Shown: positions 49,170 through 60,670, numbered from the stretch's first letter. The stretch: DNA of 64,000 nt from Flaveria trinervia (GCA_025506515.1 CM046447.1:88307498-88371497); one strand, 5' to 3'. Notes: generated from the sequence alone by a model not told the origin. A program made the numbers and translations.

Positions 49170-50260
49170 GTTTTATGAAACCTTTTTATCGATCTTCATT
49201 CGGAGTTATCATCAAATCCTAATTGCATGATGATAACACTCCTAAAACAATCTTTCATACAAGATAAATTTATTATAAATTTATGCCATGCCTTTCTGGT
49301 TATAGCAATGTATGGTTGTGTTCATGAGTTTGATGAACCGTGTGTGCAAGCCGTGCTTGAAACGCTATTTGTGATTGCCTTTATTGTCGACATTCTGAAT
49401 TGTCTAAATTCCAATCCGATCATGAACGACGTTTTTGTTTAACTCTTTACCCATAATAAAATTACAATTCCCATTATTTTGGATAACCTTGAACTCCTAA
49501 TCTTGATTGTGACTCACAAGACTTGCTATTACATTCATTCCGAGGTGGACAAAATGGATCATGAATTTCTGCGATTGGTATACATGGTTTGGCATAAAGG
49601 GAATGTTGACGTAACTTGGTATATGTTCAAATTGCCTTGTGTTTCTTGATGTCATTTGGTGCATTATTGACCAATTGACTAGTTTCACGCATATCATATT
49701 GACTCATGTGAGATAACGAGTCGAGAAATTGACTCGTAATTACCTCAAATAGTCGGTTATCGTGGTGTGTCGTTAAACAATGGTCATTAATTCTGATGTT
49801 CGATTCACTTTCTGTTATTAACAATGCCTCTAATCATCTTTGGGAACCCAGCTCAAAATCTCGGCATATCGTATCATTCTTAACCCGACGGTTTAACCGG
49901 AGCGTTAAGCTTGTGTCATTATATAGTGGCACTTGGGATTCTTAAATTCTAACGGTCAAACTTTCATACAATTACAGAATATTATTATTTCTTTTTGGCT
50001 TCAAAACGTCATCATCTTATTACACAATTTCATTTCAGATGATGGGAGAAGTGTGACTTATAAGTCTAATATACCTCAGGAACTCATCATCGTTTTCCAA
50101 TGTTTCATGTGTCAAATCTCAAAGAGTTGTTTGCCATGATAACTTTCGCATTCCACTGAAAGAGTTCAAATTTGGATGCATCGGGTAAAATTCCATAATT
50201 CGCAAAGTGAAGCGTCTCATCCGTAATCAAACGTCAACCACAGTCCATTAATACACTTAT
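49170..50260 (+). pseudogene. Outer Gypsy pol, heavily decayed
   Basis: Nucleotide-level echoes of the younger Gypsy pol appear in order: ATCGATCTTCATTCGGAGTT near 49190 (RT, IDLHSG region), TTTGATGAACCGTGTGTG near 49329, the FIDDIL region near 49380-49400, the IDRLTKS region near 49660, and CATGTGTCAAATCTCAAAGA near 50107 (the HVSNLKR region). Large deletions and many stops leave no usable frame. The order confirms the element's strand and family. Confidence 0.7.
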
Positions 50261-50322
50261 CTTTCATCATAAGTTTCCTGTTCGTTTAAGTTTCATTCTT
50301 AATTTCGAGACGAAATTCTTTT

Positions 50323-50335
50323 AAGTTGGGGAGAC
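50323..50335 (+). other. Outer Gypsy polypurine tract
   Basis: AAGTTGGGGAGAC directly precedes the 3' LTR; the motif TTTCGAGACGAAATTC lies 15 bp upstream. Confidence 0.82.
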
Positions 50336-52986
50336 TGTAACATCCTGTATTTTTACGTTAATTAAAAGTTAACGTCGTTAATTCTTGTAAGGACCTTTAC
50401 TGTTGTTTATGAAACTCATGGGTGCTTTATGTGCTTACAATTAACTTTTAATTTGTGAATTTATAGTTTCATTAAATTAAACTTAATGTTTAATAATAAA
50501 AAGATACAAATAATGAAATGAATATTAATAAAAAAAACTAGTAACGATAATAATTTTAATAAAATAATAATAATAATAATAATAATAATGATAATAATAT
50601 TAATATCATTAATAATAATGATAACTAATAATAATAACAATATAATAATATTGTTATTAATAAATTGTTGAATTATTAAAATTAAACATGTATAAAACTT
50701 GGATTTAAAAATCTAGGGAGTTATAATGCAAATTTTAAAACTTCAAAAGAAACCTTTCAACATGAAATAACAAAAAGAAAACCATAGGGACTAAATGTGT
50801 AATTTTTTAAATCCCGAACCCCCACCCCATTTCCTTTCACGCAAATCCGGCCAAATTCCGACCAACTCGCCGGCGACTCTCCGGCGAGTCCCAAAGTCCC
50901 TAAAAACGAATGTTTCATAACTCAAAACCGACCCAAATCGATTCATTTGCACGTTTCGAACTTAAATGCATGGTTTAATTGGGTTAAATCATCGGTATTT
51001 ACTTGAATCATCAAGTAACCGAAACCATTAAACACAAAGAATTGTTCGAATGGTTAAGGCTAATAATAATCGAATTAACTAGTCCTAATCGAACGTTTAT
51101 CTGTTAACTAAATCATTACAACTTCCAATTTCATCTGAAAGATGTTCCAATATCGAATTCGATATCTCCTTCATCGCGTTTCTGCAACTCCATTGAAACC
51201 CAATCTCCAAACAAATTTAACTTAAATTGACAAGGGGATTCGCATCCGGATCATCTTTCAAAGCTTTCCTCGAGTTTAATTTGATTATCATCGTCGTTTG
51301 GGTAGCAAACAAGTGATACGTGGTCGCGATCGGCTCGTGTACTCGTTCTCCATCAAAATCTCACCAATTCGGGTAATTTGACACATCCTCACACTCGGTT
51401 TCATATGGGCAATGAAAGCCCTAAGTTTAATTCCATTAACAACATCGATTGATTTTCAATTTGATTCAAGAACAATCTAGGGTTCTTGATTTGGGGGAAA
51501 TGCATCGGGATTGTAATTATAAGTTTTAAAACAGGTTTTCTAACGTGGCTGAGGCCACTGGTTCACTGGTTAAGACTCCTCCCCACATCCATGAGGTCTC
51601 GGGTTCGAACCCGGGCAACCTCATTTTTTTAAAAGGCTTTTTGGCCTTAGAATGGTTATGGAAAATTTTTAATAATTACAAAAATGACTTTTACAAACTT
51701 CAAATATTTTTAAAACCATCTAACTAATTTGCTAGAAATTTATTTATTTTAAACAAATGATACTAATTTTAAATATTGTTTAACTTATTTGCTAATTTGC
51801 TATAAAATGATATAATTAGTTCATTTTCTTATAAAATAGATTTTAAATATTGTTTAAATTATTAAATCATTATTTGTTCAAATAATATATTAGATTATTT
51901 CTTATAAGATAAACTTAAAATATTGTTTTAATTTACTAAATAGTTATTTGCTCAAAATAATATACTTAAATTATTTTTCTTATAAAACAGACATTGAATA
52001 TCGTTATAACTCACTAAATCATTATTTGTTCAAATAACAAGTATAAATTATTGTTAAAACATGCTTATTTTATTTAGCTATGAGACTTTATTATTATAAA
52101 TGTTATTCTTATTTCGCATCTTTATATAAAATACAAATATATTGTAACCAAGAAAATATAATTGATATCCATTTGTTAAATATAATTTACAAAACCCCAA
52201 AATCCTAAAACCCTAGTTCGCGCTAAAACGTTAATTTTATTATTAAACTTAAATCTTGTAAAAATATATATATTTTAGGTGCATTGTGAATCTTGTAAAA
52301 ATATATAATTGAATATTTCTATACCCTCTTTTTATATTTTCACACTTTGGGGTGAAACATGTTACTTTATAATCATTGCACTTGTAAATTCGTTTGATTC
52401 TTTTAAACTCTTGACAATTCACTTATATGTTGTGGTTAGTTGATCTTTGTAATTACCATGTATTGACGATTATATGTACAATCATTAACTATTGCTAGCC
52501 TGGCGACGTCATAGATCTATGGGCCAGATAAGCATGCTTGGTTGATCCAAGTACACTTAGCTAATCGTATATACTTTTAAACGTTTGAGACTTGTAAAAC
52601 TTTGTCGAGGTTTGATTGTGCATTCTGTCTTACATCCCTAGTTTACTTTGTTTTCTAACTCACAGCATGAATTGCCATCTTTTATATACTTATGTATTGC
52701 AAACTATGGAAATCTCACCAACATTATTGTTGACCTTTTATTTTAAACATGTTTCAGGAAATGCTAAAGCTTGATCGCCACTTTTGAAGTTGTTCACACC
52801 TAGGAATGGACCTAATTAAATAAATGAATAAGCTTTTTATGTTTCCTTTATTTGAGACTTATGTTTGTAATATTACCTTTGAAACTTATGAATAATATTT
52901 TTGGAGTTGATAATAGCGTTATGTGGCTGTGAACGATCTTAACTCTCACTCCTCGACGATTCCGCCGTCAAGGTTGAGGTGTGACA
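50336..52986 (+). mobile_element. Outer Gypsy 3' LTR, intact (2.65 kb)
   Basis: Starts TGTAACATCC and ends GTTGAGGTGTGACA, followed by the duplication ATGAA. It provides the uninterrupted reference that shows where the two insertions entered the 5' LTR. It contains an (ATA)n run near 50565-50595 and the tRNA-like block at 51547-51620. Confidence 0.92.
51547..51620 (+). repeat. tRNA-like / pol III promoter block inside the outer LTR (3' copy)
   Basis: A-box-like TGGTTCACTGG (51559-51569) and a perfect B box GGTTCGAACCC (51602-51612), followed by GGGCAACC and a run of seven Ts. In the 5' copy one B-box C has changed to T. Confidence 0.5.
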
Positions 52987-52991
52987 ATGAA

Positions 52992-53416
52992 CAACACAAA
53001 ATTATTAATTTGGTAACTACCAAGTATAATTAACAAAATTCGTAAATTTACTCAATTCTTCCATTTTTCTTTCACATCTCTCTTCTATTTAATAAAGATT
53101 TAAATAATCAAATATATTGTTTTGTTTATTTTGGATTGAAATATTAGATCATCATGTTTCTTATAAAAAACAAAATAAACTAAAAAACGACTACTTATGC
53201 ATTTGTAACACCGTGTTACGTATGCGTAACATTGTGTGTCACGTATATGTAACACTATCATACATATGAGTATCATTGTTAATGAACCCATATGGAAATC
53301 CAGAGTGAGTTACAAACACTTAAAATTAAAAAAAGTTAATGCTACAAACAATTTCTGTAGTACATATATGTAACAGTAGAGTTTACATACACAGTAACAA
53401 AAATATAGTAACAACC
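52992..53416. other. Intergenic DNA between the Gypsy complex and the second Copia
   Basis: About 420 bp of AT-rich DNA with repeated GTAACAnnGT words (GTAACACCGTGTTAC near 53206 is a palindrome; related words at 53226, 53250 and 53370). No gene. Confidence 0.5.
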
Positions 53417-53637
53417 TGACTGGGATTGAGTAAGAGTGATATTCTTACTGTGAATCTAATATGGTAACCAAGTCAATGATTGAGTGGTGGAAACAAACAA
53501 TCAAAGAACATTCAATGCAAGAAAAATACTCATAAATGCTTTTGTATTGATATGTGAAAGTTGATAAATTACAGAGAATAATTACAACAAAAATTCTCTA
53601 TCTATCAGCTGTCACCTCATGTACGAGGTATCTATTC

Positions 53638-53645
53638 TATTTATA
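53638..53645 (-). promoter_or_regulatory. Second Copia LTR TATA box
   Basis: TATAAATA on the minus strand in the context CTGCCTATAAATAGAATAG, about 90 bp after the palindrome array. In the other LTR copy the same site (54515-54522) reads TGTAAATA, which would weaken it. Confidence 0.65.
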
Positions 53646-53736
53646 GGCAGACAAGATGCCTTTTACAAAATGACTAAACTACCCCTGACCTATTACATCA
53701 GAACTAGTCTAAGTCTTCATCCGCATCTTTGCTTGT

Positions 53737-54050
53737 TCATCCGCATTAACAAATGCGGATGAGTTAACTTGATCAGCATTTTTTCACTTGATCAACCATA
53801 TTAGTATGTTGGTCATCCGCGTTGGTTAATGCGGATGAACAAATACTTGTGCGCATTTGTTCGGTCATCCGCATTTGTCAATGCATATGAGCAAAGTCTT
53901 GTCTGCATTTACTTTGTCTTCCACATTAGTCAATGCAGAAGAGCAAGTACTTGTCCGCATTCATTCTTGTTCTTCCATATTTGTCAATACGAAAGAACAA
54001 ATACTTGTCAGTATTTGTTCTATGCCTTCCGCATTGACAAATGCGGGAGA
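53737..54050 (-). repeat. Hairpin array in LTR copy A
   Basis: Six 26-bp hairpins at 53737, 53813, 53865, 53917, 53971 and 54025. The type is TCATCCGCATT / AATGCGGATGA with a 4-nt loop; others use TCTTCC / GGAAGA arms. Several arms here have mutations that copy B lacks. Confidence 0.85.
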
Positions 54051-54183
54051 CAATACTTTATTCTTCTAAGTAGATTCTTCATCCGCATTTCTTCTTGGAC
54101 TTAAGGGATTTCAGCAGCAATCATCAAATCACCCATTGACTTGGCATGTATGATCCTTTCAAGGTCCAACAATACTCCCCCTA

Positions 54184-54293
54184 AAGTTTATGTCCACATT
54201 TGGATATAAACTTTAAAAATTTAAAACCTTTTGAATAACATTTTGATTAATATTAATAATAAAGAGAAAAATCCTTTTGAATACTTTAAAGAT
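54184..54293 (-). other. Internal fragment between the two LTR copies
   Basis: This 110-bp stretch matches 62338-62450 of the same element (AAGTTTATGTCCACATTTGG, then TTTAAAACCTTTTGAATA). With the polypurine tract beside it, it is a small remnant of internal sequence left by recombination. Confidence 0.7.
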
Positions 54294-55051
54294 TGACTGG
54301 GGTTGAGTAAGAGTGATATTCTTACTGTGAATCGAATATGGTAACCAAGTCAATGATTGAGTGGCGGAAACAAACAATCAAAGAACATTCAATGAAAGAA
54401 AAATACTCATAAATGCTTTTGTATTGATATATGAAAGTTGATATATTACAGAGAATAATTACAACAAAAATTCTCTATCTATTAGCCGTCACCTCATGTA
54501 CGAGGTATCTATTCTATTTACAGGCAGACAAGATGCCTTTTACAAAATGACTAAACTACCCCTGACCTATTACATCAGAACTAGTCTAAGTCTTCATCCG
54601 CATCTTTGCTTGTTCATCTGCATTAACAAATGCGGATGAGTTAACTTGATCAGCATTTCTTCACTTGATCAACCGCATTAGTATGTTGGTCATCCGCATT
54701 GGTTAATGCGGATGAACAAATACTTGTGCGTATTTGTTCGGTCATCCGCATTTGTCAATGCGGATGAGCAAAGTCTTGTCCGCATTTACTTTGTCTTCCG
54801 CATTAGTCAATGTGGAAGAGTAAGTACTTGTCCGCATTCATTCTTGGTCTTCCGCATTTGTCAATGCGGAAGAACAAATACTTGTCCGTATTTGTTCTAT
54901 GCCTTCCGTATTGACAAATGCGGGAGACAATACTTTATTCTTCTAAGCAGATTCTTCATCCGCATTTCTTTTTGGACTTAAGGGATTTCAGCTGAACAAT
55001 CATCAAATCACCCATTGAGTTGGCATGTATGATCCTTTCAAGGGTCCAACA
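54294..55051 (-). mobile_element. Second Copia LTR, proximal copy (B)
   Basis: Very similar to copy A. The hairpin arms are better preserved (54616, 54691, 54743, 54795, 54849, 54903), but the TATA box is changed to TGTAAATA. A polypurine tract AGGGGGAGTAT lies at 55052-55062 on the element side. Confidence 0.82.
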
Positions 55052-55356
55052 ATACTCCCCCTAATGATTATATAGCCAAGTTTTCCTCAATGTTTGGGAG
55101 GTGATTGATGTTGTGAAGATTCTGTTGGGTCTTCTGGGGGTAAGATGAATGCAGCTTTGGTAGGATCCAGTATAGCTTTGATCATATTCACGAAATCTGA
55201 TGCTTTTGACATCCTCTCTCAACTTAACACGTGAATCTTCATCTTGCTCATATTGTAGATGGCTTCCATTGGCAGCTTCTTTAGTGAAATTGGCGCCCAT
55301 ATAGAAATTTTAGAAAGTCCATCTCTATGTATCAGTAAGCTCCCCCCACATCAACC

Positions 55357-56019
55357 TCAATTTTTACAATGTTGCCAAGCTGCAATGGTGTCTTCTTCTT
55401 CTTTCTTTCTTTTCTCTCTTTTGATTCTTATCTGATCATATGCTAACTTTAGCAGCTTGATGCACTTTAGAAAAAAGTGCATATCCAACTTTCCCAGTTT
55501 ATTATTCAATTCCCTGAAATGTCTGGTGTATATGTAGTGGATATATGATTCATCAAGCAATCTAACCTCATATCCACTGAATAATCTGATTTCAGCTCCC
55601 TCCTTTCCTCCCCACTTCCTTTCAGTTACCATCTCATATGTTTTCTCATCATAGTACACATTTGAGATGGGTGTGGAAGAATGAGTACCAGACACCATTT
55701 TCCTTTTTAATGATTCTGTAGGCTTCACCTTCAGCTCAAGGAATACAATTTCTTCTGCTTGCATCTTTTTCTTCTTCTCAAGGGGATTGACAAATGTTTT
55801 ATCTTTTCTCATGCATATTGTCTTTAATGAATTGAAGTTTTTTGTTCTTCTGAACATCTTAAGTATGTTCTCAAATTCATATCCCCTGAACATAGCTCCA
55901 TGATTGATCAGTTCATGTTGAGCTAGTTCCTTCAAATCATGAATCTCCAGGGCATTTACAAGAGCTGAGTACTCTGTAAAGAATTGTACTAGCCCTGAGA
56001 TCATTTTCACCATGAACAT
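55357..56019 (-). pseudogene. Second Copia third ORF, C-terminal part
   Basis: 220 open residues with MVKMISGLVQFFTEYSAL, NALEIHDLKELAQHELI and a basic end KREKRKKEEED. The position equals the C-terminal piece of the first Copia (35501-35959), though sequence similarity is weak. It is separated by stops from the next piece. Function unknown; no membrane segment is clear. Confidence 0.6.
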
Positions 56020-56130
56020 ATTCCATGTACTGTCGTACTTCCAAGCTATTATCTTTTGATCAAATTTTCACTTGGGAGTAGACACCCCTCTGATCAGTTC
56101 TGCAGTGGTTAATCCTTCTTGTAGTTTCAA

Positions 56131-57348
56131 CTAAGATGGTTCTACAAACCATTCAGGGTACTTGTGTAGCACAGGGGCAAGTAGTTCTTGGTCTTTCTGG
56201 TTCAGCATCATATCTTCAGCTGATACTCTACTTCTTGGCTTGGTGCTTGCTAATTCTTCTTCCAGCTTCTTAAGTTTTTCTTTCTTCTTATTAATCAATT
56301 GAAGAGTTACAGCCCTTAATGAGTTGGTCTTCATGTTTCCAATCCTTCTTTTTGTGAACCCCTGACTTGAGAGATAGTCCTTCATTTCCTTATCAGACAT
56401 ATTATAAGGATTAGGAAATAATGGTTTATGAGTTGGGGATGATTTCTTCATTGAAGACAGCTTGTGTAGGGGAGCCCTTCTTGGCAATGGTCTTTCATAC
56501 CCGGTTGATTTCTTCATAGAGGATTCTTTATGCTTTGTAGTATCTTTGGTGATTGCTTTTTCATATTATGTTTCAATGTTTGGATCAAGCAGCCTTTTCA
56601 CTTTATCTTCTTCTTCTTTTATTCCTTCATATGTCATTCCAAATACTTCATCCAGATCATATCCTTGATTGATCAGAAACATAGCTTTAATCATCAAGTC
56701 ATCAGTTTGGGCTTTGGATACCATGTCTTCTACTGCCTGTTTTGTTTTTATGGGACTGTCCATATGAACATCCTTTTCAGCTTCATATCCACCAGCAATC
56801 TCACCTTCTTCTAAATCAAGTGCACCAGCTAATTTCTTCAATTGAGCTTCAGCCTGCTCATACTCTTCCAAAAATTCAGCAATTGTTGCTAGGCTTCGGG
56901 GGTCATCTTTTTGTTTCTTAACTGTTTCTTCTTCAACTATTGGTCTCTTACCCTTAGTTTTTTCAACTAAATATTTCCTTTTTCGTGAGTAAGTTTGAAG
57001 TTGAGGGCTAGAACTTTCAGCTTGTTCTACTGCTTCAGGTACCTTTTCAGGTGTGCTTGGCTCTTGATCATTCAGTTTACTTTTCTCCTCCTCTTTCTTT
57101 TCTGTTTCATACATTTCTTTTATTTTTTTATGTTCTTCAGATAAATAGATAGCAGGGACAATTTGCATAGTCAACTCCTTCTCCAAAGGCACTGGTGACT
57201 TAGGGATGAATACAATAGGCTCTGAATCAGCCCTTTGATTGTTTACAAATTCCCAAAAGTCATCATCTATGCTGAATTTTTCAGATGAAAAACTATCTAA
57301 TGCACTGAAGAGTTCTTCAAATTCAGCTTTTCTCATAGTGAGAGTCAT
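56131..57348 (-). pseudogene. Second Copia third ORF, coiled-coil part
   Basis: Two open pieces, 57348-56566 and 56517-56131, separated by a stop near 56566. They contain acidic/lysine-rich stretches and the paired blocks FLINQGYDLDEVFG and KEMKDYLSSQGFTKRRIG, which match blocks in the first Copia (FLLSRGFDLQELS, DYLRAHGFSGRQVG). The pattern is the best evidence that both elements encode the same extra protein. Confidence 0.65.
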
Positions 57349-57946
57349 CTATGTTTCCAGAGTATACCACCATTTCTAGACTTTGATCTTTAAACTTTGC
57401 TTTACTTGCATCACCTTTTTGTTCATTTTCAGAAACATACTTGTTATCATCCATATCTTCCTTTTCTTGTTCTTCATCTTTCTTTTCATCATCCACTTTA
57501 CTTCTTTGACTTTCAATTATCAGTTCTAGTTCAGAGATTCTTCTGTTTTGACTTTGAAGCTCTTTTTCAAGACTAGAAATGATTTATGCTTGTTCCTCAA
57601 TGATATTTTCTTGTTCCTCCATTTCTATAGTCTGAATAGCAAGAGTGTCCACATGACCACTAATTTCTTCTTTGGAATGGTTTAGTGCGGCTTTTAAGTA
57701 TTCAATCTCCTTGTCTTTTTCTTTTCTTTCAGCTTCATATTTTTCTTTTAGTTCTTTCAATTCATTATCTTTCTCATCCAGCTCTAAAATTCTATCATTG
57801 ATGATTCCAGCTCTCCTATTTAAGGTCCTTTCCATCCTTTCCACTTTCTGTAAGAGCTCAGATATTAGTTCATCCTTTTCATTAGGCCTGTTAATGTTAG
57901 ATTCAGCATAGCTCTCTAAAGGAGCAGCCTCAGAAGGTGCTTTCAT
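57349..57946 (-). pseudogene. Second Copia third ORF, central coiled coil
   Basis: From 57946 an open stretch with heptad-like spacing (ELISELLQKVERMERTLNRR, ELKELKEKYEAERKEKDKE) runs to a TAA at 57584-57586. The same frame continues after it (ISSLEKELQSQNRRISELEL), so a single stop has interrupted one long coiled coil. A frameshift near 57350 links it to the next piece. Confidence 0.65.
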
Positions 57947-59055
57947 TGTAGGGATTTTATCATGATGATCCTCCTCATCAGAAGATGATTTGGATGATTT
58001 AGATGCACTTGTTGATCCTTCAATTTCAGCAGGGTGATCATGGGATGATGGTAAAGGTTGTTAAGATGACATAGGTGATTGATGTGGTGGTGATATTGGA
58101 GATTGATGATGAGGTGATATAGTGTAGGTTGAGGGGTTGTTTGTCGTGTTGGTTGTGGTGATGTTTGTGGAGATGGTTTTGTTGATGGTTGTGGTAATGT
58201 TTGTGGAGATGGTTGTGGAGTTGGTTGAGGTGATGGTTGTGGTATTTGCTGTGGTGGTGGTTGAGCTTGACCTACTTGATTTAGTTGTTGAATCATCCAA
58301 GGAAGAAAGGGTGAGTGGGCACCACTGTAAAAGTTCCTTGGGTCCTTCTTCTTGATGTATTTATAGGATCTTGCATCATAGTGAGGGATTTCAAGCACAG
58401 GTCCTTCATTAACAATGTCATGGAATGATTCATTGATTAGACATTGAATGAATCTGGGATACATCAGAAACTTGTATCTTAATCCTTTTTGAATGTTAGA
58501 AATTAGGCCATTGAACACATATGCAGACATATTAAATGGTTTGTTGGTGCAGAGAGCACATATTGCAGAAGATGTGAGGACTGGAATGTCATTCCATCCT
58601 GTTTTTCTTTTTGACAGACAATGTTGGAACATATGAATTAGGAACCTCCAAGACAGATCCACTAATCCTTTAACTATCTGTTTCGCTTCATAACCTCCTT
58701 CATAACCAATTTCAGTGAAAAATGTGGTTATTTCTTCATCATCTAGTTCAAGAGGATCATTAGCATTATCACCAAATTGTAGACATCTTCTAACAGACTC
58801 TTCTGTGATCCTCGGAGTGAGCTCATTGTTGATTCTCCCTGTTAATGTTCTCACACCATCAGCTTCAACTACCTCGGCTGAGTCCCAGAAGGACCTAATG
58901 AGATTCTCATAAATTGTGGGTCTCACAGTCATGGCATATGCTACCCTTGTGGTAGATAACAATCTTATCATATCTCTAAGTCCTTCGGCTTCAAGCACAT
59001 CAGGGTTTAAATAACCGCTGACGTTATGGAGCTTGCTCCATGTAAGATTTTCCAT
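57947..59055 (-). pseudogene. Second Copia third ORF, N-terminal domain
   Basis: The ATG at 59055 opens about 300 coherent residues: MENLTWSKLHN, TVRPTIYENLIRSFW, LTPRITEESVRRCLQFGDN, FLIHMFQHCLSKRKTGWND and FLMYPRFIQCLINESFHD, then a P/Q/S/T-rich linker (repeats of PQPSPQ). The linker loses its frame after about residue 305. The first Copia carries the same domain (32221-32763). In pfam-like terms no known catalytic motif is visible; the family function is unknown. It lacks a signal peptide. Confidence 0.72.
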
Positions 59056-59203
59056 GTAATCTTATTTCCAATACGAATGTTGTTTCAGAATCGACAACAG
59101 AAGTTGATTGAGTAAATTCACACGAAAATCTTTGAATGTTTATGATGATGATGATTGAAGATGGTGTACTGTATGTTAGCGCTCATCTCACTATAAAGTC
59201 TCT
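59056..59203 (-). other. Leader of the second Copia third ORF
   Basis: About 150 bp between the ATG and the solo LTR, A/T-rich with a CATCATCATCAT run near 59140. Removing the solo LTR would join it to the palindrome spacer and the TATTTAAA box at 61343-61350, giving about 185 bp from that box to the ATG. Confidence 0.5.
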
Positions 59204-59754
59204 TGTAAGGCCCCGTTCCCGGGCACCTCACAGTTGGTCAATCACTGCAGTTAAAACACTACACATTATAATTATACAAAATTAAGCAGCAGAAATGATT
59301 TATCAAAAACCATTCATTTCATTTAAAACACTGTTGTGAAGCAATACATCATCATTTACTGTTTACAAAAGAATTGTTTTAACGCATTACAAAACAACAG
59401 CAACATAGAATATGAATGGATGTCAGTCTTTTCCTACCGAGTAGCTTCACCCTCGTGCCATCCTCATCAATAATTACCTGCCAACTGAAAATGTATAAAA
59501 GTCAGCGTTGCTAAGTGAGTTCTAGTTTTAAAAGTAATAAAATACTTTCTATATGTTGTATATGAAAATACTCTTTTCTGTAAAATACAACTCAGTACTG
59601 TATATGCGAGCACGCATTGAACTATATGAACGGATACTGTTCGTTCTCTTTACTGTATGCCTTGTATGTTCTGTAAACTTTTATCTTTATCTTTCACTTT
59701 CTGTATGGACCAATGAGCAATACCCCAACTGTATGCGCGATGGAAAATGGGTGA

Positions 59755-59855
59755 TGGGCCATCTATATACCTCGAAAGGGTCAACTATATCCCTCAAAAG
59801 GGTTAACTATATCCCTCTAAAGGGTCAATTGTATCCCTCGAAAGGGTTCTATGTA
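59755..59855. repeat. Four-copy 22-24-bp repeat with conserved stem in the solo LTR
   Basis: Units TATA(T/C)CCCTCGAAAGGGTCAA-like at 59765, 59788, 59811 and 59834. The CCCT/AGGG stem is kept while the loop changes (CGAA, CAAA, CTAA). Confidence 0.75.
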
Positions 59856-60119
59856 CTGTATACAAGGCCAACCCAATCACCCAGGACACGCTGCAAAGGT
59901 CCTGCCAATCTCAATTGATTGGCCTTGTGTGCATAATAGGGTAGCTAACCCGCAACACAGTTGAGCTAACGACAACATGGTCGTGTACCTCCTGTAAGCT
60001 TGCAAGACTTGTTAACATATTTATTAATTCCTCTTCTTTTTTTATTGCTCTTTCTCTTTATTATTACGATATACTTTACGTTACGATAATAAACATACCA
60101 CGTAAAGTCACATACTATA

Positions 60120-60155
60120 AGTAATAATAATAATAGTAATAATAATAATAAGGAA
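60120..60155. repeat. AAT microsatellite in the solo LTR
   Basis: A short interrupted (AAT)n/(ATA)n run; an ordinary simple repeat. Confidence 0.8.
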
Positions 60156-60249
60156 CAATCATAACCATGCATGAAACATCATCATAAATAAGCCCTAGTC
60201 AACCCTCGGTCAAAACCCTAAAAGCACAGACTCCCAGAAAATTTTGTAA

Positions 60250-60670
60250 AAAATTTCTAAGTGCTTAGGCGCTTTGGCACTATTTGGGCGCATGAGCCCT
60301 ATTTGGGCGTTTCATCACTATGTAGGCGCATCAGCCAACAATCCTTTTATCCCTTAGGCGCATGAACTATTCAGGCGCATGAGCACTATTCGTGCGTATG
60401 AACACTTAGGCGTATGGGTTATTCGAACGCATGGACACTTAGGAGCATGTGCCACTTGGGCGCATGGGCACTATTGGGGCGCATGGCCCTACACTTAGTC
60501 GTCCGACTAATATTTCTAGGCGCATGGACTACTGTTCAGACGCATGGGCTATACTTAAACATTTCTAAGGCAATCTTAGGCACATGGGCTACTGTTCAGG
60601 CGCATGGATTTCACTAAATCTTTCTAAGGCATTTTCAGGCGCATGAGCCTTATCTAGGCGCATGGACCTT
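60250..60670. repeat. GGCGCATGAGC-type tandem repeat in the solo LTR
   Basis: About eighteen imperfect units with core (A/T)GGCGCATG(A/G)(G/A)C, spaced about 18-30 bp. The array has no regular period, so it looks like a repeatedly duplicated and mutated motif. Confidence 0.75.

Larger units (their letters stand above)
23755..52986 (+). mobile_element. Outer Ty3/Gypsy LTR retrotransposon, interrupted by two later elements
   Basis: The ends TGTAACATCC (23755) and GGTGTGACA (52986) are flanked by the 5-bp duplication ATGAA (23750-23754, 52987-52991), so the whole 29 kb is one insertion enlarged by nesting. The 5' LTR is split into 23755-24543, 37169-38838 and probably 46602-46769. The 3' LTR is intact at 50336-52986. 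The interior (46770-50335) has a PBS, a non-coding leader and a decayed chromovirus-like pol. Both nested insertions lie in the 5' LTR, so they came after the outer element. Confidence 0.9.
53417..54171 (-). mobile_element. Second Copia LTR, distal copy (A)
   Basis: On the minus strand it starts TGTTGGACC and ends CCCAGTCA. It carries a palindrome array (53737-54050) and a TATA box (53638-53645) downstream of it. It is preceded by its own polypurine tract (54172-54183). Confidence 0.82.

Noticed and set aside
53737..54928. CRISPR-like repeat array
   Set aside because: Plant LTR context, uneven spacing, repeats are inverted within units, and no cas gene; it is a retroelement hairpin array.
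55061..55300. 79-residue minus-strand ORF next to the polypurine tract of the second Copia
   Set aside because: It runs into the polypurine tract and has no counterpart that could be recognised in the first Copia; kept out for lack of support.
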